Origin: Nereocystis luetkeana
Lineage: Eukaryota > Sar > Phaeophyceae > Laminariales > Laminariaceae
NCBI GenBank assembly: GCA_031213475.1
Contig: JARUPZ010000018.1
Coordinates: forward strand, 8,320,406-8,384,405
Direction: 5' to 3'
Length of the DNA stretch: 64,000 nt
The notes under the pieces were generated by a model. That model had not been told where the DNA came from. It did not search any database and saw only the letters and a list, made by a program, of their open reading frames with translations. The number at the start of each line of letters is the position of its first letter. Position 1 is the stretch's first letter. Shown piece after piece: positions 9,736 through 23,334 of this stretch. Position numbers and translations under genes: made by a program.

Positions 9736-10807
9736 TACTAATAATACTACAGCCTGTGGTAATAAAGAGGGGGTATACCATGGGACATGATAGTAGTGGA
9801 TATCGTAGAAATTCAAACGTGGTTTGCTCTCGATCGCCTGGCGTCCCCGTGTTTTCTCTATTATGTCGATCCTGTACGAGATCTTATTAATAGGATAGGT
9901 CGAAAATCGGAATCGTAACGAGTACGTTTTTTTTGTATCGGTGTCGTACCGATAGATCGATTCCGACATCCATATCGATTTCGCGAATGAATGCGTACGC
10001 ACGATGGACGAGACAACGGCCAACATCTGTCCATGCAAACTAAATAAAGCACCGCAGTGTGTCTTAGTCTGCCTACAGCTATATTTAAATAGTCCTCGCT
10101 TCGTCCTCCGAATGATTGATATCCGCGCATCTTGCCTTCCCCCCCCCCCAAAAAAAGGACCAGAAACGAAAGAAAAAAAAATCCCACCTGAGGAATACTA
10201 TTAATACTGTACAAAACGTAGGCGCTACAAGTTACCGCGTTCAAGGCAATTACAATATTAAGCCACTATTAATACCAGCTCAATTCGTACTGCCGCTACA
10301 ACAACGTAAATAAAAATATATATATACGAGGCAGGTGACGGAGGCTAACGTAACAAAAACATTTTAGAAAAAAGCCTCTCTTGGTTTGTTTTCCGTTCGG
10401 GTCTAGCTGGCGTTGATTTGACCTGAGTGGCTCCCAGAACAATAAATATACCATATGCCCTACCAACCCTCCCTCCGCCCTACCCACTTTCTGGCTTCAA
10501 GCGACTGCGCCACAATAACAACGAAATACCGAACCCATCGATAGACTCAGTCAGAGGAACAAATAAATGTCCCATCATACGACTAGGGCCATGCATGATA
10601 CCTGCCGACTACGCCCCACTCCCCAACGCTCACACCAGTTCCACTCTCACGAGCATACAATAAGATGCTGGTAATACTACGTACGCCTGCCAGAACAATA
10701 CTTACGAGCATATATTAACATGCTGGTAACACTACGTACGCCTCCCAGAACAATAAAATCATCCCCTCTCCCCCCCCCCCCCCCCATCCCGTCCGCCCCG
10801 TACCCAC

Positions 10808-11008
10808 CTTCGCAGTTGCAACTGTCGAGGTTTCCACTCTCTCCCGCCAGGCCCTGGCACGACATCACGCCCTCGTTGTCCGTGACCAGCCTCACTTCGC
10901 AGGGCGTGCTCGGGCCGGAGTACTCCAGGTTTCGGGCTATGCACGAGGCCTCTCCACCGAAACCGCAGCAGTACGTGTCGCCATCCGAAACCGTCGTGCA
11001 CCATTCGT
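10808..11008 (-). CDS. Secreted Cys-rich mucin-like protein, middle exon (eight-cysteine domain)
   Basis: Exon of 201 nt with acceptor TTGGTGTTAAG and donor TGCGAAG|GTGGGTAC. Its phase (two bases in, one base out) fits both the exon at 20209-19993 and the last exon at 8807. It encodes EWCTTVSDGDTYCCGFGGEA, then LEYSGPSTPCEVRLVTDNEG and CQGLAGESGNLDSCNCE. Its eight cysteines suggest four disulfides in a small extracellular domain. I do not recognise the domain family. The reading frame, the Cys pattern and both splice sites support a true exon. Unseen extra phase-1 exons could still lie between this one and exon 1. Confidence 0.68.
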
Positions 11009-11012
11009 CTTA

Positions 11013-11228
11013 ACACCAACAGACACCAACAGAGACAGATAACAGACAACAGACAGACAACAGAGACAGACACCAACAGACAACAGACAACAGACACCAA
11101 CAGAGACAAGACAACAGACAACAGACACCAACAGACACCAACAGACACCAACAGAGACAAGACAACAGACACCAACAGACAGACGCGACAGACAGACGCG
11201 ACAGCCGCAACAGGCAGAAAGAAGAACA
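11013..11228. repeat. (ACAGACACCA)n minisatellite
   Basis: Degenerate array of ACAGACACCAACAGAGACA words directly upstream of the middle exon of the mucin-like gene. On the gene strand it is pyrimidine-rich (TGTTGGTGTCTG), so it may serve as the polypyrimidine tract of the 9-kb intron. Confidence 0.85.
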
Positions 11229-11399
11229 AACAGGCGGGGGGGGGGGGGGGACGGACAGAAGAACAAGCAACGGGACGGGACAGAACAAGCAATAGGTACG
11301 GGCAGAATGGAGAAGGATGGGCAAACAAACACGCCGGGGGACGGATGCGCGGATGGACACGACGGTTCGGACAGTGGATGGATGGGGAGGGGACGCGCG

Positions 11400-11426
11400 G
11401 GGGGGGGGGGGGGGGGGGGGGGGGGA
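11400..11426. repeat. Poly(G) tract
   Basis: About 25 consecutive G in the first intron of the mucin-like gene. A second G run lies at 11237-11250. Confidence 0.9.
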
Positions 11427-11974
11427 GGACGAAATCACAGCGGTTAGTATTTATTGCGAATCGAGTACTTCGTATACTCAAAATTACAAGCGGTTTAGTT
11501 GTCGTACCTTACTGCGCAACTAGTACCTGGTACTAAATACCTGGTATACCAGTACTGACTGGGTACAAACGTGTAACTGGCATGTGGTAGAAAGAAGGAC
11601 ACTCAGAACGGGGCGCCTCTTTGTCTGCCGTTGCTTGCTTGCAAAAAAAAAAAACAGTGGCAATTCAAGAAATGTTTCTGTGCAACCAGCCGCAGCAGTT
11701 GTATATGAGGGAAGGCCGATAAAAGGGAGCGCCTCCGCCTGCCCTTGACGAAATGCAGGGGCAGCTACTGAAAGCTATCGTATCTCATGATGTGTATATA
11801 TATATGCACATCATACATATGTGCCCATCGCAAGAAGGAACAGCAGCAAATATTTCGCCAACGAAACAAGCATGTGATATTCGCTTGTGCACATTCTTCG
11901 ATCAGGACATTACAAGACGGAAAACCACGCACGGAGAAATGCCCCCCCCAACCCCCCCCCCCCCCCCCCTCCGC

Positions 11975-12135
11975 TTGTTGCAAGCAATGCCTGCCTGGTC
12001 GGTGAACACCCGACACGCTCCGCCCCCCGGCATTGAAGGAATGCGAGGGTCCTATTATGGTCATACAACTACGGCCACGCGTGAGATCGAGTACACATCT
12101 CCTATCGAGTACACCCCCCCTCCCCTCCCCCTCCC
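11975..12135 (+). repeat. Dispersed repeat R4, copy ending in a C-rich tail
   Basis: Carries the R4 words GCCTGGTCGGTGAACACCCG, CCGGCATTGAAGG, ATGCGAGGGTC and a GAGTACACCCCCCC end. Compare the copies at 23335 (minus), 44930, 46265 and 48765. The tail here contains a short duplication (TCGAGTACAC twice). Confidence 0.7.
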
Positions 12136-12997
12136 TCCCTCCCTCCCGCCGGGCGGGAATGGAACACACATGGCGTCTTTTGTTTTCGTCGCGGCGTTTT
12201 CGTTGATTTTGTCGTTTTGCAACTGCAACTGTTGCTTTTGTTGGCAAGAACTATCGTTATTTATGAAATAGTGCGTTATTAATTATTATAGTTTGTGTCG
12301 GTTAAATGATTGCGGCAGTGACACACTCTGTCATAGAGCGGGGCGGAAGGGCGGGGACAGAAGACTGAGAATAGCTATATACATACGTACGTGCGATAGA
12401 TCAACACATTTGCTACTGCTGCTTGTACCTGGTGGGTACTTACTGCAGTGCATACAGCAGGTCCGCCGAGCTCGCTGGGCTGCAGTGTCGTTTGCCAATT
12501 CTCGACTTGATGGCGTGGCGGTGCAGTGTGTGCGATTAGTTAGTGCCTGAAACTGGATTGAGCTACGAGCACGTATCATTTCCGGCAGCAAAAAACTCCA
12601 CGGAGCAACCTCTCCCCCAGGCGACATTGATTTTGATGTTTATCGATTTCACTCCTCGCATCGTCGATAACCCCCCCACCTCAACGGACGATTGTCGCGC
12701 GCACACACACGCATGCACATGCACATACAGGTTCTCGACTTTTGGAATATCTGTTGCTTTTTTTGCTGCTGCTGCTGCTGTCGTGGTTCTCCCGAAGCCC
12801 GCGGCAGAGTGATGGCCGGCCAGTTCTGTACATATATATAAGGGCATTTTGTATACTAAAATTCAAGCGAAGCTTCCATTATATATAGGGACAGAGTGGA
12901 AAGCAAGCATAACTGGTGTATACCACAGAGTACGTGTATATACTCAGTACTACGTATTTACTACAGAGTAGGCAAAAATATACCAGGTATTTACTCT

Positions 12998-13103
12998 TCC
13001 GGGGGACCATAGTTAATAGGACCGAACATTGCTGGTAAAAATGATCAAATATATAGGTTTTTATGTACACCATAGGTCCTATTAACTCTGGTCCCCTGTA
13101 ATA
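12998..13103. mobile_element. MITE-B copy
   Basis: CGGGGGACCATAGTTAATAG at the left, CTATTAACTCTGGTCCCCTG at the right, with the core in reverse orientation (GATCAAATATATAGG). It lies inside the 9-kb intron of the mucin-like gene. Confidence 0.85.
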
Positions 13104-13865
13104 TTAATATTATATCACGTACCTGGCATGCTACTGCTGTAGGTACATACCAGGTACCTGGTATACGATTAAGATTGATGTTTTTAATAGTATACATCCG
13201 GAACTGCATTGATGTTGTTGTTGTTGTTGTTCTCACATTAACTCTCTGACGAAGGAGTCCGTGGTCACACAAAGGTGCTGGAGCCCTAGGAAGATCCGAA
13301 AAACAAAAAAAAATTCGAAAATTCGGCTGCCTCAAAATACACGAGACGGAAAAAGCGCACACAAGATAAAACCAATGTGCAAAACTGAACTAACATGGCC
13401 GCGGGTATATCCTCTCAACTATAATATAGAAGAGTACCCCCGTTCCCACCACTAACCAACTCGTGGCTGCTGACTACAGCGGATGCTGTCTGAAGTGCTG
13501 CCTGCACCGTACGAAACGCACGGTAGTCGTGAAAACGAAAGAGGAACACACCTCCTGCCTGCTATCTGGAGTGCTGTCAGAGTGAAGACTCGCGGATATG
13601 CAGTGAAAAAAGGAGCAATCGAACCTTACTACCACACGAATATCAACGATCGCCATCTCTTCCTGGACTGTCTGACACAAAAAGGTGCAGCACAGTTTTG
13701 ATACCACGTCCCTGATAATTGCGTAGGTTATTCCCCATGAAGGGTATACAACTCGTTAAACTACTAAGACCAGTGACGAGTACCGGTAGATACTATTCTG
13801 CCTCGTGAAAAACAATACCAGGGAAAAAACAAACTATGACTGCTTCTCTCGTGATGATAGTGTGC

Positions 13866-14265
13866 GCGCAAATCATGGGTCTCCATGCACCGTCTTCCTG
13901 CCGCTCTTCATGGCCGCATCATCGCCTTGGCCCAATCCACCCGCTCCTTTGCGCGTGCACTCGTTGCCATTCCCTTCCAGTCGTTTCCCTTTCTCCGTCA
14001 TCCTGAAAAACAAAATGCTCCTCGCACTTGCGGTTCTGATCTGGGAAATAAAAATTCTCGCGCAGGGGGAGGTCAATCCGTCTCTTCTCCGCACGTCGAC
14101 GCTCAGTCTCCCTCCTCCCTCGTCGTCGAATCCAGCCTCCTACCGGCGCAATAGACTGTGCCGTAGTGTGGCCTGTGGTGGCGCCTGCCTCCGCGCATGG
14201 ACACCCCGATTGAGCATTGCTGCTCTGCCGCAGCTGCCTAAAAAGACGCGCGAATCGTAGGTCTC
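13866..14265. other. GC-rich coding-like stretch, unassigned
   Basis: This 400-bp island is richer in GC than its surroundings and open on both strands for 70-150 codons. On the minus strand a strong acceptor-like run ATTTTGTTTTTCAG (about 14000) precedes a short open frame starting MTEKGKRLEGN. No donor, domain or homologue is recognised. It could be an unrecognised exon nested in the 9-kb intron, or an old repeat. Confidence 0.2.
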
Positions 14266-14688
14266 CGTGCCTGACGCACCACGTACGACCCAACTCTACT
14301 GCCGCCTGAGCCTCGCGGCCACAGGCAGCAGCAAGACGGTATCACTCCTTGAGGGTGAGTCCGGCCTTACACCCGCCAGAAAGACCTACCCCACTCGCTA
14401 TTAGCCTGATAGGGCATGCCTCGCAGCATTCCTTGCCGAGGCAGCGAGGGGAACGGAAGTATATACCATCCTGTCCCGAAACATTAGAACCATTAAAACG
14501 TCAACGTTCAATAAAAACGCCTCTTTAGACTCAGGGGACAGGACAGGATGGTTGATACCTGATACGTCCGTGGTCCGTGATCACAGCCTGGCAATGAAAT
14601 GCTCTACCTTTTTCCCTCCCGCGGCAGAGGTCACACGGAGCAGCCGCCCAAACCAACCTATACACGCCATTATACGTATACACCTCTT

Positions 14689-14781
14689 AACCCTTTTAGA
14701 ACCGCAGTCCCGTTTGGGGGACAAACCACTCAAACTTCAAGAGACTTGTCCCCAAAACGGGCCTGCGGTTCTGTAGGGGTA
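14689..14781. mobile_element. MITE-A copy (piggyBac-type)
   Basis: Palindromic element of about 90 bp: TTAACCCTTTTAGAACCGCA at the left, an inverted match at the right (GCCTGCGGTTCTGTAGGGG), GGGGGACAAACCACTC in the centre. The TTAA flank is kept on the left and changed on the right. Confidence 0.85.
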
Positions 14782-15786
14782 AAGCTATCATGTGGCATGA
14801 TGCCTCGTCGTTTACGTAGCCTTATCTAATATCTATGCTACTCTGCGTCAGTCACAAGAGCACCAGCCAGAGAGGGGAATATGCCAATCAAATGTCTACC
14901 ACCGCCGCCGTGAGATTCCATCACAGATCATGCAGATTAGCATGCATGAACGATACATACATTTTACGTTTGTTTGGGCTTTCATTAAATTCGTGAGAGG
15001 AGATATCAGGTTGACCAGCCAGGTGATCTGGTGATCAGGGCAAGCCGACGCCTTTCGTTCAGTTTTGTACTGCTACAAAATACGAAGTGTAACATACCAG
15101 CCAGGTGTGATACTTGCATTGCGGGAGGGGTGGAGGACGTGGCGACAGATCACAACAGACCAATCATCCCCACTACAGCAGTAGTACCAGCCACCATGCA
15201 ATGCCTTCTTCATGCAAACCAAGCAAAACCAGTCATGCCAAAATAGTACAGTAGGTACTGTACCAAAATTGCGCGGGATCGCGAGACAGAAGACCGAGAG
15301 AGACCGGCGGCAGCCGAGACGAACGGAACTTTTTTTGTCCACCTTCGGGCACGAGGCGGCAGGGAGACATACATACGGCGGTAGGTGCGAGGCACTAAAG
15401 ACTATAGCAGACTTTCCGTGCACCATGGCAATGTATGTACAACATAAACACACACCAGCCCCTGGAACGAATTTCGGAGCCGACTTTCTCCACAACGTGC
15501 CTTACCTTATTGGGTGACACACAAGAACAAAAAATGGTGGCTTCCGAAATATTTTGTCGAGATGTTTCCACAGACGCACCGCTGGGTGCATGTATGTACG
15601 CATGCACTTTCCCGGCTATTAGGAAAATCAGCTTGAAAATATCCGACCGGGGGGGTATTATTTTGTCCCACGTGTGATAATTCCTATTAAAACGAGTATA
15701 ATACCGCAGCACTTTTTTGCTGCTGGCCAAATGACCCCTGAAATCGATATTTATGATTCTTCTCCATCCTCACAACCCCTAACGAA

Positions 15787-15894
15787 GTTAACCTTTTAGA
15801 ACTCCAGTCCCGTTTTGTGGACAAACCAGTCAAATTCCAAGTAATATGTCCCCAATTGTCCCCAAAACGAGACTGCAGTCCTAAAAGGGTTAAC
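15787..15894. mobile_element. MITE-A copy with TTAA on both sides
   Basis: Left GTTAACCTTTTAGAACTCCA, right CTGCAGTCCTAAAAGGGTTA then AC. TTAA flanks both ends, the target duplication expected of piggyBac-like elements. The centre has a small duplication of the GTCCCCAA word. Confidence 0.88.
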
Positions 15895-16129
15895 AACAGG
15901 CGGCAGCAGTGCAACGGAGTGTACAAAAGGGACACACTAAAGTTGACGTCCATAACGACATTATGTTCGCAATATTTCAGCGGTGCCACATTAGCCACAT
16001 TCAGAGAACACAACAACAATGTGGCGTGGGTGGGAAACGGTCTGGACAAGGCTCAATGCCGAGCCGGAGCATCAAAACGTCGAAACTACGGTACGTAATC
16101 CCGAGTTCGATCGAGCAACCCCGAAAACA

Positions 16130-16240
16130 GAACACAGCAAAGACGGCCACAGACAGGCCCGACCAAGGTGGAAGAAACGAACCGGGTTCGAACCGGTACA
16201 CGAAAACTTGAGAAATAAGACTTAGTGTGGACAGGGGTTT
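16130..16240 (-). other. tRNA-like sequence, probably a decayed SINE head
   Basis: On the minus strand ACCGGTTCGAACCCGGT forms a good T-arm with a B-box, and GAAAC/GTTTC could pair as an acceptor stem. The D-arm and anticodon arm do not fold well and a CCA-proximal context is missing, so it is not called as a tRNA gene. No sister copy is seen in the window. Confidence 0.3.
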
Positions 16241-16360
16241 CCTCTCGCTCTCCGGGGCAGAAAAAAAACACACACACACCTGTGCAAAGACGAAAGACCT
16301 GATCTATACCAAAAAAAGATGGCGTGATTTTCAGATGCCCTTTTTTTACTTCCTACGTGG

Positions 16361-16446
16361 CCCTTTTAGGACCGCAGTGCCGTTTGGGGACCAAACACTT
16401 GGAATTAGAGTCGTTGGGCCCCTAAACAGGACTGCAGTACTAAAAA
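16361..16446. mobile_element. MITE-A copy, diverged
   Basis: CCCTTTTAGGACCGCAGTGC at the left and CAGGACTGCAGTACTAAAAA at the right, with a changed centre (ACTTGGAATTAGAGTCG). Its right half was copied in the tandem duplication described at 16386-16696. Confidence 0.8.
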
Positions 16447-16696
16447 GACCTGCCTGCTTGCTGGCCCCTGACGAATAACCTTAGTGAGTGTATCATTAGC
16501 TATTTATAAGCTGGGCCTTCGTCACCACATGATCACATTGGGGACAAAACACTTGGAATTAGAGTCGTTGGGCCCCTAAACAGGACTGCAGTACTAAAAA
16601 GACCTGCCTGCTTGCTGGCCCCTGACGAATAACCTTAGTGAGTGAGTGTATCATTAGCTATTTATAAGCTGGGCCTTCGTCACCACATGATCACAT
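16386..16696. repeat. Tandem duplication of about 150 bp
   Basis: 16386-16536 is repeated at about 16539-16696, with the right half of the MITE-A copy plus unique flank (GACCTGCCTGCTTGCTGGCC, TTATAAGCTGGGCCTTCG). The copies differ by little more than one extra AGTG unit, so the event is recent. Confidence 0.88.
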
Positions 16697-16699
16697 GAT

Positions 16700-19600
16700 C
16701 ACATACATGATGATAGTGCAATCGTCGTTGCTATAATTAATTATGGTCACAAAAAGAACAGAACATCTGCCACAATATTACATTTTACGGAGTGAATCGT
16801 ACTCGTTGTTTCCCTCGTTATGAAAATATGGATCTGAAATTATCATTTCTCTACGTACCGACGATTGATTTTCGATTCGACAGTCGATGCGTATATATAT
16901 CTTGTGCCCGTACCGGTGTTGACCTTACTAATTTCATCTGTCATACGGTATCAATGCAGGAACACATACTGCACAACAGACAAACGAACCCAACGGCTTA
17001 CAGCAGTGTCCGCTCCTACATACTCCGTACCTATTACCTGGTACATATCATGCGTGTGAGGTGCAGAGAGCACCTGGTATTATAGTATCCGTATATAGCT
17101 GTGTTTGTTTGCCTGTGCATTGTGTTGGTGTGTGTGCTGAAGAAGTTCTCACATATTATATCGTATGCATCCATGACATATATATAAACACGCAGTTAGT
17201 TGTTGTTGTCTTCATTAGTACATGGTAAATCATTTGACAAATCGCGCCATCTATCGCAGGAGATATCTAGATGCCCCTATCCGCGAGTGCCGCGCGCGTA
17301 TGAACACTCGCACCCGTCGTTATATGCCATATATATGTGCCATGTGTGCCGTGTGTGTGCCTTGTGTGTGTAAACATAAAACATGAAAAAACGAAGAATA
17401 GCGTTTGTCGTGTCGATGATGTCGTCCTACGTCGTCCTACGTGACGTGCTCCAGACTCTCGAAGGAGTTTATTATTATAAGTAGAAGACCGCCCCCAAGG
17501 AAATAATACGACTTTGAAGGAGGAGCAGTACGGAACATATCCGTAGACGATTACCATCAACAGTATACCTGGTATATAAATTGTACGTACGATTTTGTAC
17601 GTTGGTATATTACGAATATTGCAGGAATGTTGTGTGCGTTCGTCTCGCCTGTCTGGGTCTCGCCTGCGCGTGTCGCGTGCGTGTGGCAATAATGATCAAT
17701 GATGTATACTGGTAGATAGATAGAACGAGGATACACGAGAACAGGAGAAGATTTTTTTACGGCAATTTATTTAGTGAAACGGAAAATAAGGAAAAATAAT
17801 TGAAGTGATTTGAGGATTGTGTACATATTATATTACTATTACCATCAATAGTATTATACACAGTCTCGAGCATCAAACACCACACTCACTCGTCTCGTAT
17901 ACCCAGGTATATTTGATTATAGAGATAAGAGGTAAAAGTAACACATACCGGTACATGCCAACCATAACGTAGTAGATCGAGATCGGGCACACAATCGTTC
18001 TGAGCGTTCTGAGCGCGAGGCACTACAGGAATACGACAAGTCGTTCCAAAGTAGTAGTATACCATGGTGGCAATTAGCGTGTAGACTATTATTCGTAACG
18101 TACTCGTGAAAATTGTACCGCGCGGTAGTTTCAGAGTCTCCTCGTATACTTCGAGCGGACTTGCACGAGGTCGTTCGTACTCATTCATTCATGCAGGTAG
18201 ATAATTACGCCCAAATGCCAAATAGAATATATCGGGTAGTTACGTACCACGTAAAGATGTGTTCTTGCACCAGCTTTTACAGCAGTTATTAATAGTGTAA
18301 TTAATACGCTTACAAGTATTGAAATTAATGGTATGGATGGATACCAGGAGGAACACATCCCTATTAATACTATTATACTACTACTACTACTACTACTACT
18401 ACTGTAGAAATCGGTATATAGAACGCAAAAATGCCCACCTATGCCAAGAAGAAAAGTTATTTTTTCCCGTTTACTCGTCATCTCGAGATTCGATAGTATA
18501 ACGATGAGTAGGAAAGGAACACCCCAAGCTTATTTTTTGTACGTACGTTCGTGGGTGTGTGGGAAGCGATGACAAAAAAACAAGATGTTGACGCTTCATT
18601 TATTTGGCCTTTTGAAACATGGGCAACGCAGGTTTGCAAGCCGCGTCTGCTCTCGAAGAAAGTGGTTCTGCGACAATACCGGACAAAGATGCCTGTGGCT
18701 GCTGCTGCTTCGTCTGCCTGCTGCTATAATTATTGATAGCTTCTTCGTAGCTGTGTACCGTTGCTGCTCGTTGGGGCGCTCGTGTCCTTCCTCGCAGAAC
18801 CACCGCGTAGTGGAATACCAGGTACACAGCAGTAAGTAGCAGTCTGCCTCGAACTCAGAAGATCCGAAAACATATTCATGGTGTCTACAGCAGTATAATA
18901 TTAATACTCGTAATATAATAGTTGCGTTGCGAAACCATGTATTATATAATAGGGAAGACAGAGCAGAGCGGCAGGCCCGCTCTAGAAAATCCCCCCGTTC
19001 CCGCGTGGAACAATAATGATGATACTCGTACAAGAAAAAAATCCTGCTTCAAGATACGTTCGGATACGGGCGAAAAATGAACCAAAATACGTGTGGTGCG
19101 GTACGTATCTATCCTGGGTGGGTTGAACGTAGATCCCACTCTCGAAGCGAAAATCGAAATGTCCATGTATGTATCCTCGAGCACTCTTTAATCTCAAGAC
19201 CTTTTTTACGTACGAGTGCGTGCAGGTTTTCAGACGAGGGCCCCGGTCCGAGTTTCTTTTGATCTCTTTGAGCGCCGAGAGAGCGGCGCGGTCCGCCAGG
19301 CAAGCAAAGCGCAAAGCAAGCACGTACGCGCGGAACGATGCTGCAGAGATCGAACAAAAAAAGGAAGGTCTCGTACGTAGCAAGCCTACCCGCCGGTCTT
19401 CTGCAGGAACAGTCATCTAGGCCAGATCGATTGGCACGTGGCAAGCCATACATACACAAAAGGGGCCTTGCGATGGAAGGATGAGGACCAACGCTACCGG
19501 TATTATACCAGAGTATCAGCTAGATCTGGGGGCCTCGAAATATGGCAAGTTCACATTTGGATTTCATGTTCTATATTGATTCTCTATTAATAGGCCCAAG

Positions 19601-19990
19601 GACACGTGGGTGGGATTTTAGTTCCCGGACGGGTGGGTGACCTGAAAAAAAAATGAACGCTTGCTTTTGACTTAGCTCGGTCGTACAAAAAAGTTCGGTT
19701 GTTGTCCATCCCATCTACACATCCAGACACTCGTAGCTTAGCTGCGCAGGACAGCAGCGGCGGCAGCAGTCGTGCTCTGCTTCAGCAGCCAGGCCGCGCA
19801 TCCAACTGGACCTCAAACAAACCGCACACGAGAGCCCCGAGCGAGCTACTATTGTCATAAAAATGCTGCTGTAGACGCTAAATGTTCGAGGTCCTGCATG
19901 ATACCCCACCGTCTGTTCTTGGGCAGTTGGGTAGAAATGAAGAAGAAGAAAAAACATTGATTTAATACGTATACACACTGTATCTCACTC
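16700..19990. other. Upstream part of the 9-kb intron, no further gene seen
   Basis: AT-rich sequence with many TACCTGGTA and TATTAATA words and short microsatellites (a TAC run at 18372-18400). No splice-flanked open frame is convincing. A basic Arg/Ala/Lys-rich plus-strand frame at 19220-19420 has an acceptor-like start but no recognisable content. Confidence 0.4.
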
Positions 19991-19992
19991 AC

Positions 19993-20209
19993 TTTGCAGG
20001 CGCCTCCTTCGGATGTTTTTCGAGCCGATCTTTTGCCCCACGGCGGTGATGGCGTTGTCAACAGCAAGGAAGCGCCCCGCGACGTCCCCGCCGCCAAGAA
20101 TCAAGCCGGTGTCCACCGCGGCTGCTGACACGCCCAGCGCGCCCACGGAGAGCGCGATCGTCGAGAGCGCCCAGGTAGGAGAAACGGAGGAGCGGCTGGC
20201 CTTGGACAT
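19993..20209 (-). CDS. Secreted Cys-rich mucin-like protein, first exon (signal peptide)
   Basis: Starts at an ATG after ACCATC. It encodes MSKASRSSVSPTWALSTIAL followed by SVGALGVSAAA: a short polar start, then a hydrophobic core and small residues, a typical secretory signal peptide with cleavage near residue 30. The exon goes on to an Arg-rich end (NIRRRRLQ) and leaves through a good donor, CTGCAAA|GTGAGT, in phase 1. The leftover A joins the AC of the exon at 11008 to give Asn, and the three exons sum to 1665 nt (555 codons including the stop) with no internal stop. The RRRRLQ stretch could be a furin-like processing site. The link to the exons 9 kb away rests on strand, phase and sense (secretion signal plus extracellular domains), so it is likely but unproven. 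Confidence 0.55.
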
Positions 20210-22110
20210 GATGGTGATGCTGGTTGTGCTTCGTTGGCTGGCTAGCTACGAGCTCCGAGATCCTGATGATGAACGGGCTGGTAGAAGAGATCTCCCGAAA
20301 CAATCTACGATTATAGAACAACGACGATGATGAACAAAAGTTGGGGAGTCAAATGTGAGCGCAGTGCTGTGTTTGTTGCTGCTGCTGCGGTCAGGCTGGA
20401 TGGGTACTCGCGGTGCTCCTGGAGAAGAGTGACTCGCGCACCACGAAGGTTGTTATAATATCATTTGGAACCCCAACACGATGTGGGCGGCAGGAACCCG
20501 TGTCGAGCGAAAGTGAATTAAAGTGAATCATTATTATTGAATGGAAGTTATTGATCCATATAGTACTCGTAGGATGAACAGAGCCGGATTCCCGAACTCT
20601 TCGAAAGTTCGAATGGGTTCCGACAACCAGAGGCGTAGCCAAGAAAATATCTTCCACGTCTTCGCAACATAGCCCGAGTACTTGTAGGATATTACTCGAA
20701 GCTGCGCACCCGTCGAGCCGTACAGGCTCTCCTCTCTCTGTGCTGGAGTGGCATGCCCGGAGCGATGCGTCCTCGGGCCTGCCACTATCATCGCCATGCA
20801 CATCGCACACGCACGCGCATTCCAACCTGTCCCATCGAAAGTATCAACTTTTTAACGCACACGGGACGCAAAGCCCCCAAAGCAGAAGCATCGCTCTGTC
20901 TGGGGAGAATCTGAAGAAAAGCACCTGCGAAACAAATACAGAGAGAGAGGACAACGAAACACGGCAACTCCTAGCTATGCATTCCACGCTTGCTTGCCTT
21001 CTCTCTCACCTCGCTCGTTCTACCTCTCTTTTTGTGTTCCGTGCCTGCTCCTTGTAGATCAGAAGAGAGAGGGCTGATACTTGTGAGAGGCCGGGCGTGT
21101 TGTGTCCTCTAGAGGTTCGTCCTTCCCCTGTGTGCTCTGTGCGCTGGAGGTATAATATGAGACGTTTGGTGTCTGATGGTGTGGTGACAAGATGACACGG
21201 GGTCCCCGCTTCATTACTAAAATCAACCATTTTTATTGTGGGGCTCCGACAATATTTTGCCAGATTTCGGGATGTTTTGACCAATGGGATCACTTTTTGG
21301 AGGGAAATTCGGTGAATCTAGAGGATTTGATCGCCGCGGCGGAGACTATTCGGGTGAATCCGCTTGCCCAGTCACCCAGTCATATCCGTCCTTGTGGTGG
21401 GTGACGACGGAGTTTTTTTCAAACTTTAGAACTTTGAGACTTTTTCGCAGTTCGACACACACGGTACACGGTACGCGGTAAGCCCACACCAGCACTTGGG
21501 GGTACGCTTCACAAGGAAGGCATGCAAAGCGCATACTTTGACTCGTACCATCAGCACAGATAGATGCTGATTGTCTCAGAACGTGGGAAGCCACAGATCA
21601 GCGATCATCGTCATGCATCATCTATGACCATCCACATCAATTGATCCCCATCACTACATACATACTTCTTGATACCTGGTAAGTCACAAGGAACGCTCGG
21701 CGTGTTCAAGTCGTTATTAATAATAGTTACTTGTAGTTGTTGTCAGAACTGCTGCTGCTGCTGCTGTGATAGGGCACACGATTAGAGAGAGTGTATTGTG
21801 CACAGCAGCAGTATGAAGATAGTACTTGCGCAGCAGGCTCCTTTGTCTCTGGTCTGGTTTGTTTGATTGTATTTTCACGATCTAAATGTTAGATGGCTTG
21901 CAATTATTGGCTTGTGACCACCTCAGAGGGTGAGTTGTGGCACACAATAAGTGGGTATGCTATAAAACAAGAGTCTCAACCACAACACGAACAACAAATA
22001 TCTTGATGGGAACAACTAAAGCCTCGAAACTCTTCAAGCTGTGTGTGAATGCGGTATACTACTGTCGTGGTATGCATGTGTACGCATCATCAACAAGCAG
22101 CAACAAGCAG
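20210..22110. other. No gene seen; 5' flank of the mucin-like gene
   Basis: The first few hundred bases above 20209 would hold the promoter and 5' UTR; no TATA-like or initiator element stands out. A minus-strand open frame of 144 codons at 20391-20825 has no recognisable domain. The remainder is unremarkable. Confidence 0.4.
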
Positions 22111-22112
22111 CC

Positions 22113-23110
<998 letters not shown>

Positions 23111-23334
23111 ATAGTGTTCCTACGGAGCAGCAGTCGCGAGTATAGTCGTATAGTACGAAGTATTAATAGTGGGAAAGGGAGCCTATAAACGCGAGGGACT
23201 TGAAAAAGTCAGACCCCGAAGCTACTTCCACAGCCCCACAGCCCCACAGCGGGCGGGAGAGAGGACTGGGGGGGGGGCGAACAGGTATTGTCCTTCGAAA
23301 TAGAAGAACTCAGACAGGCTCGTATTATATACAC

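Noticed and set aside
16130-16240. Functional tRNA gene on the minus strand
   Set aside because: A good T-arm only; the anticodon and D arms do not fold, so it is listed only as tRNA-like.
19169-19420. Basic plus-strand frame with an acceptor-like start
   Set aside because: Arg/Ala/Lys-rich low-complexity sequence without a partner exon; it would also lie inside the intron of the minus-strand gene.
20391-20825. 144-codon minus-strand frame upstream of the signal-peptide exon
   Set aside because: No domain, no splice or start context, and composition like the surroundings.
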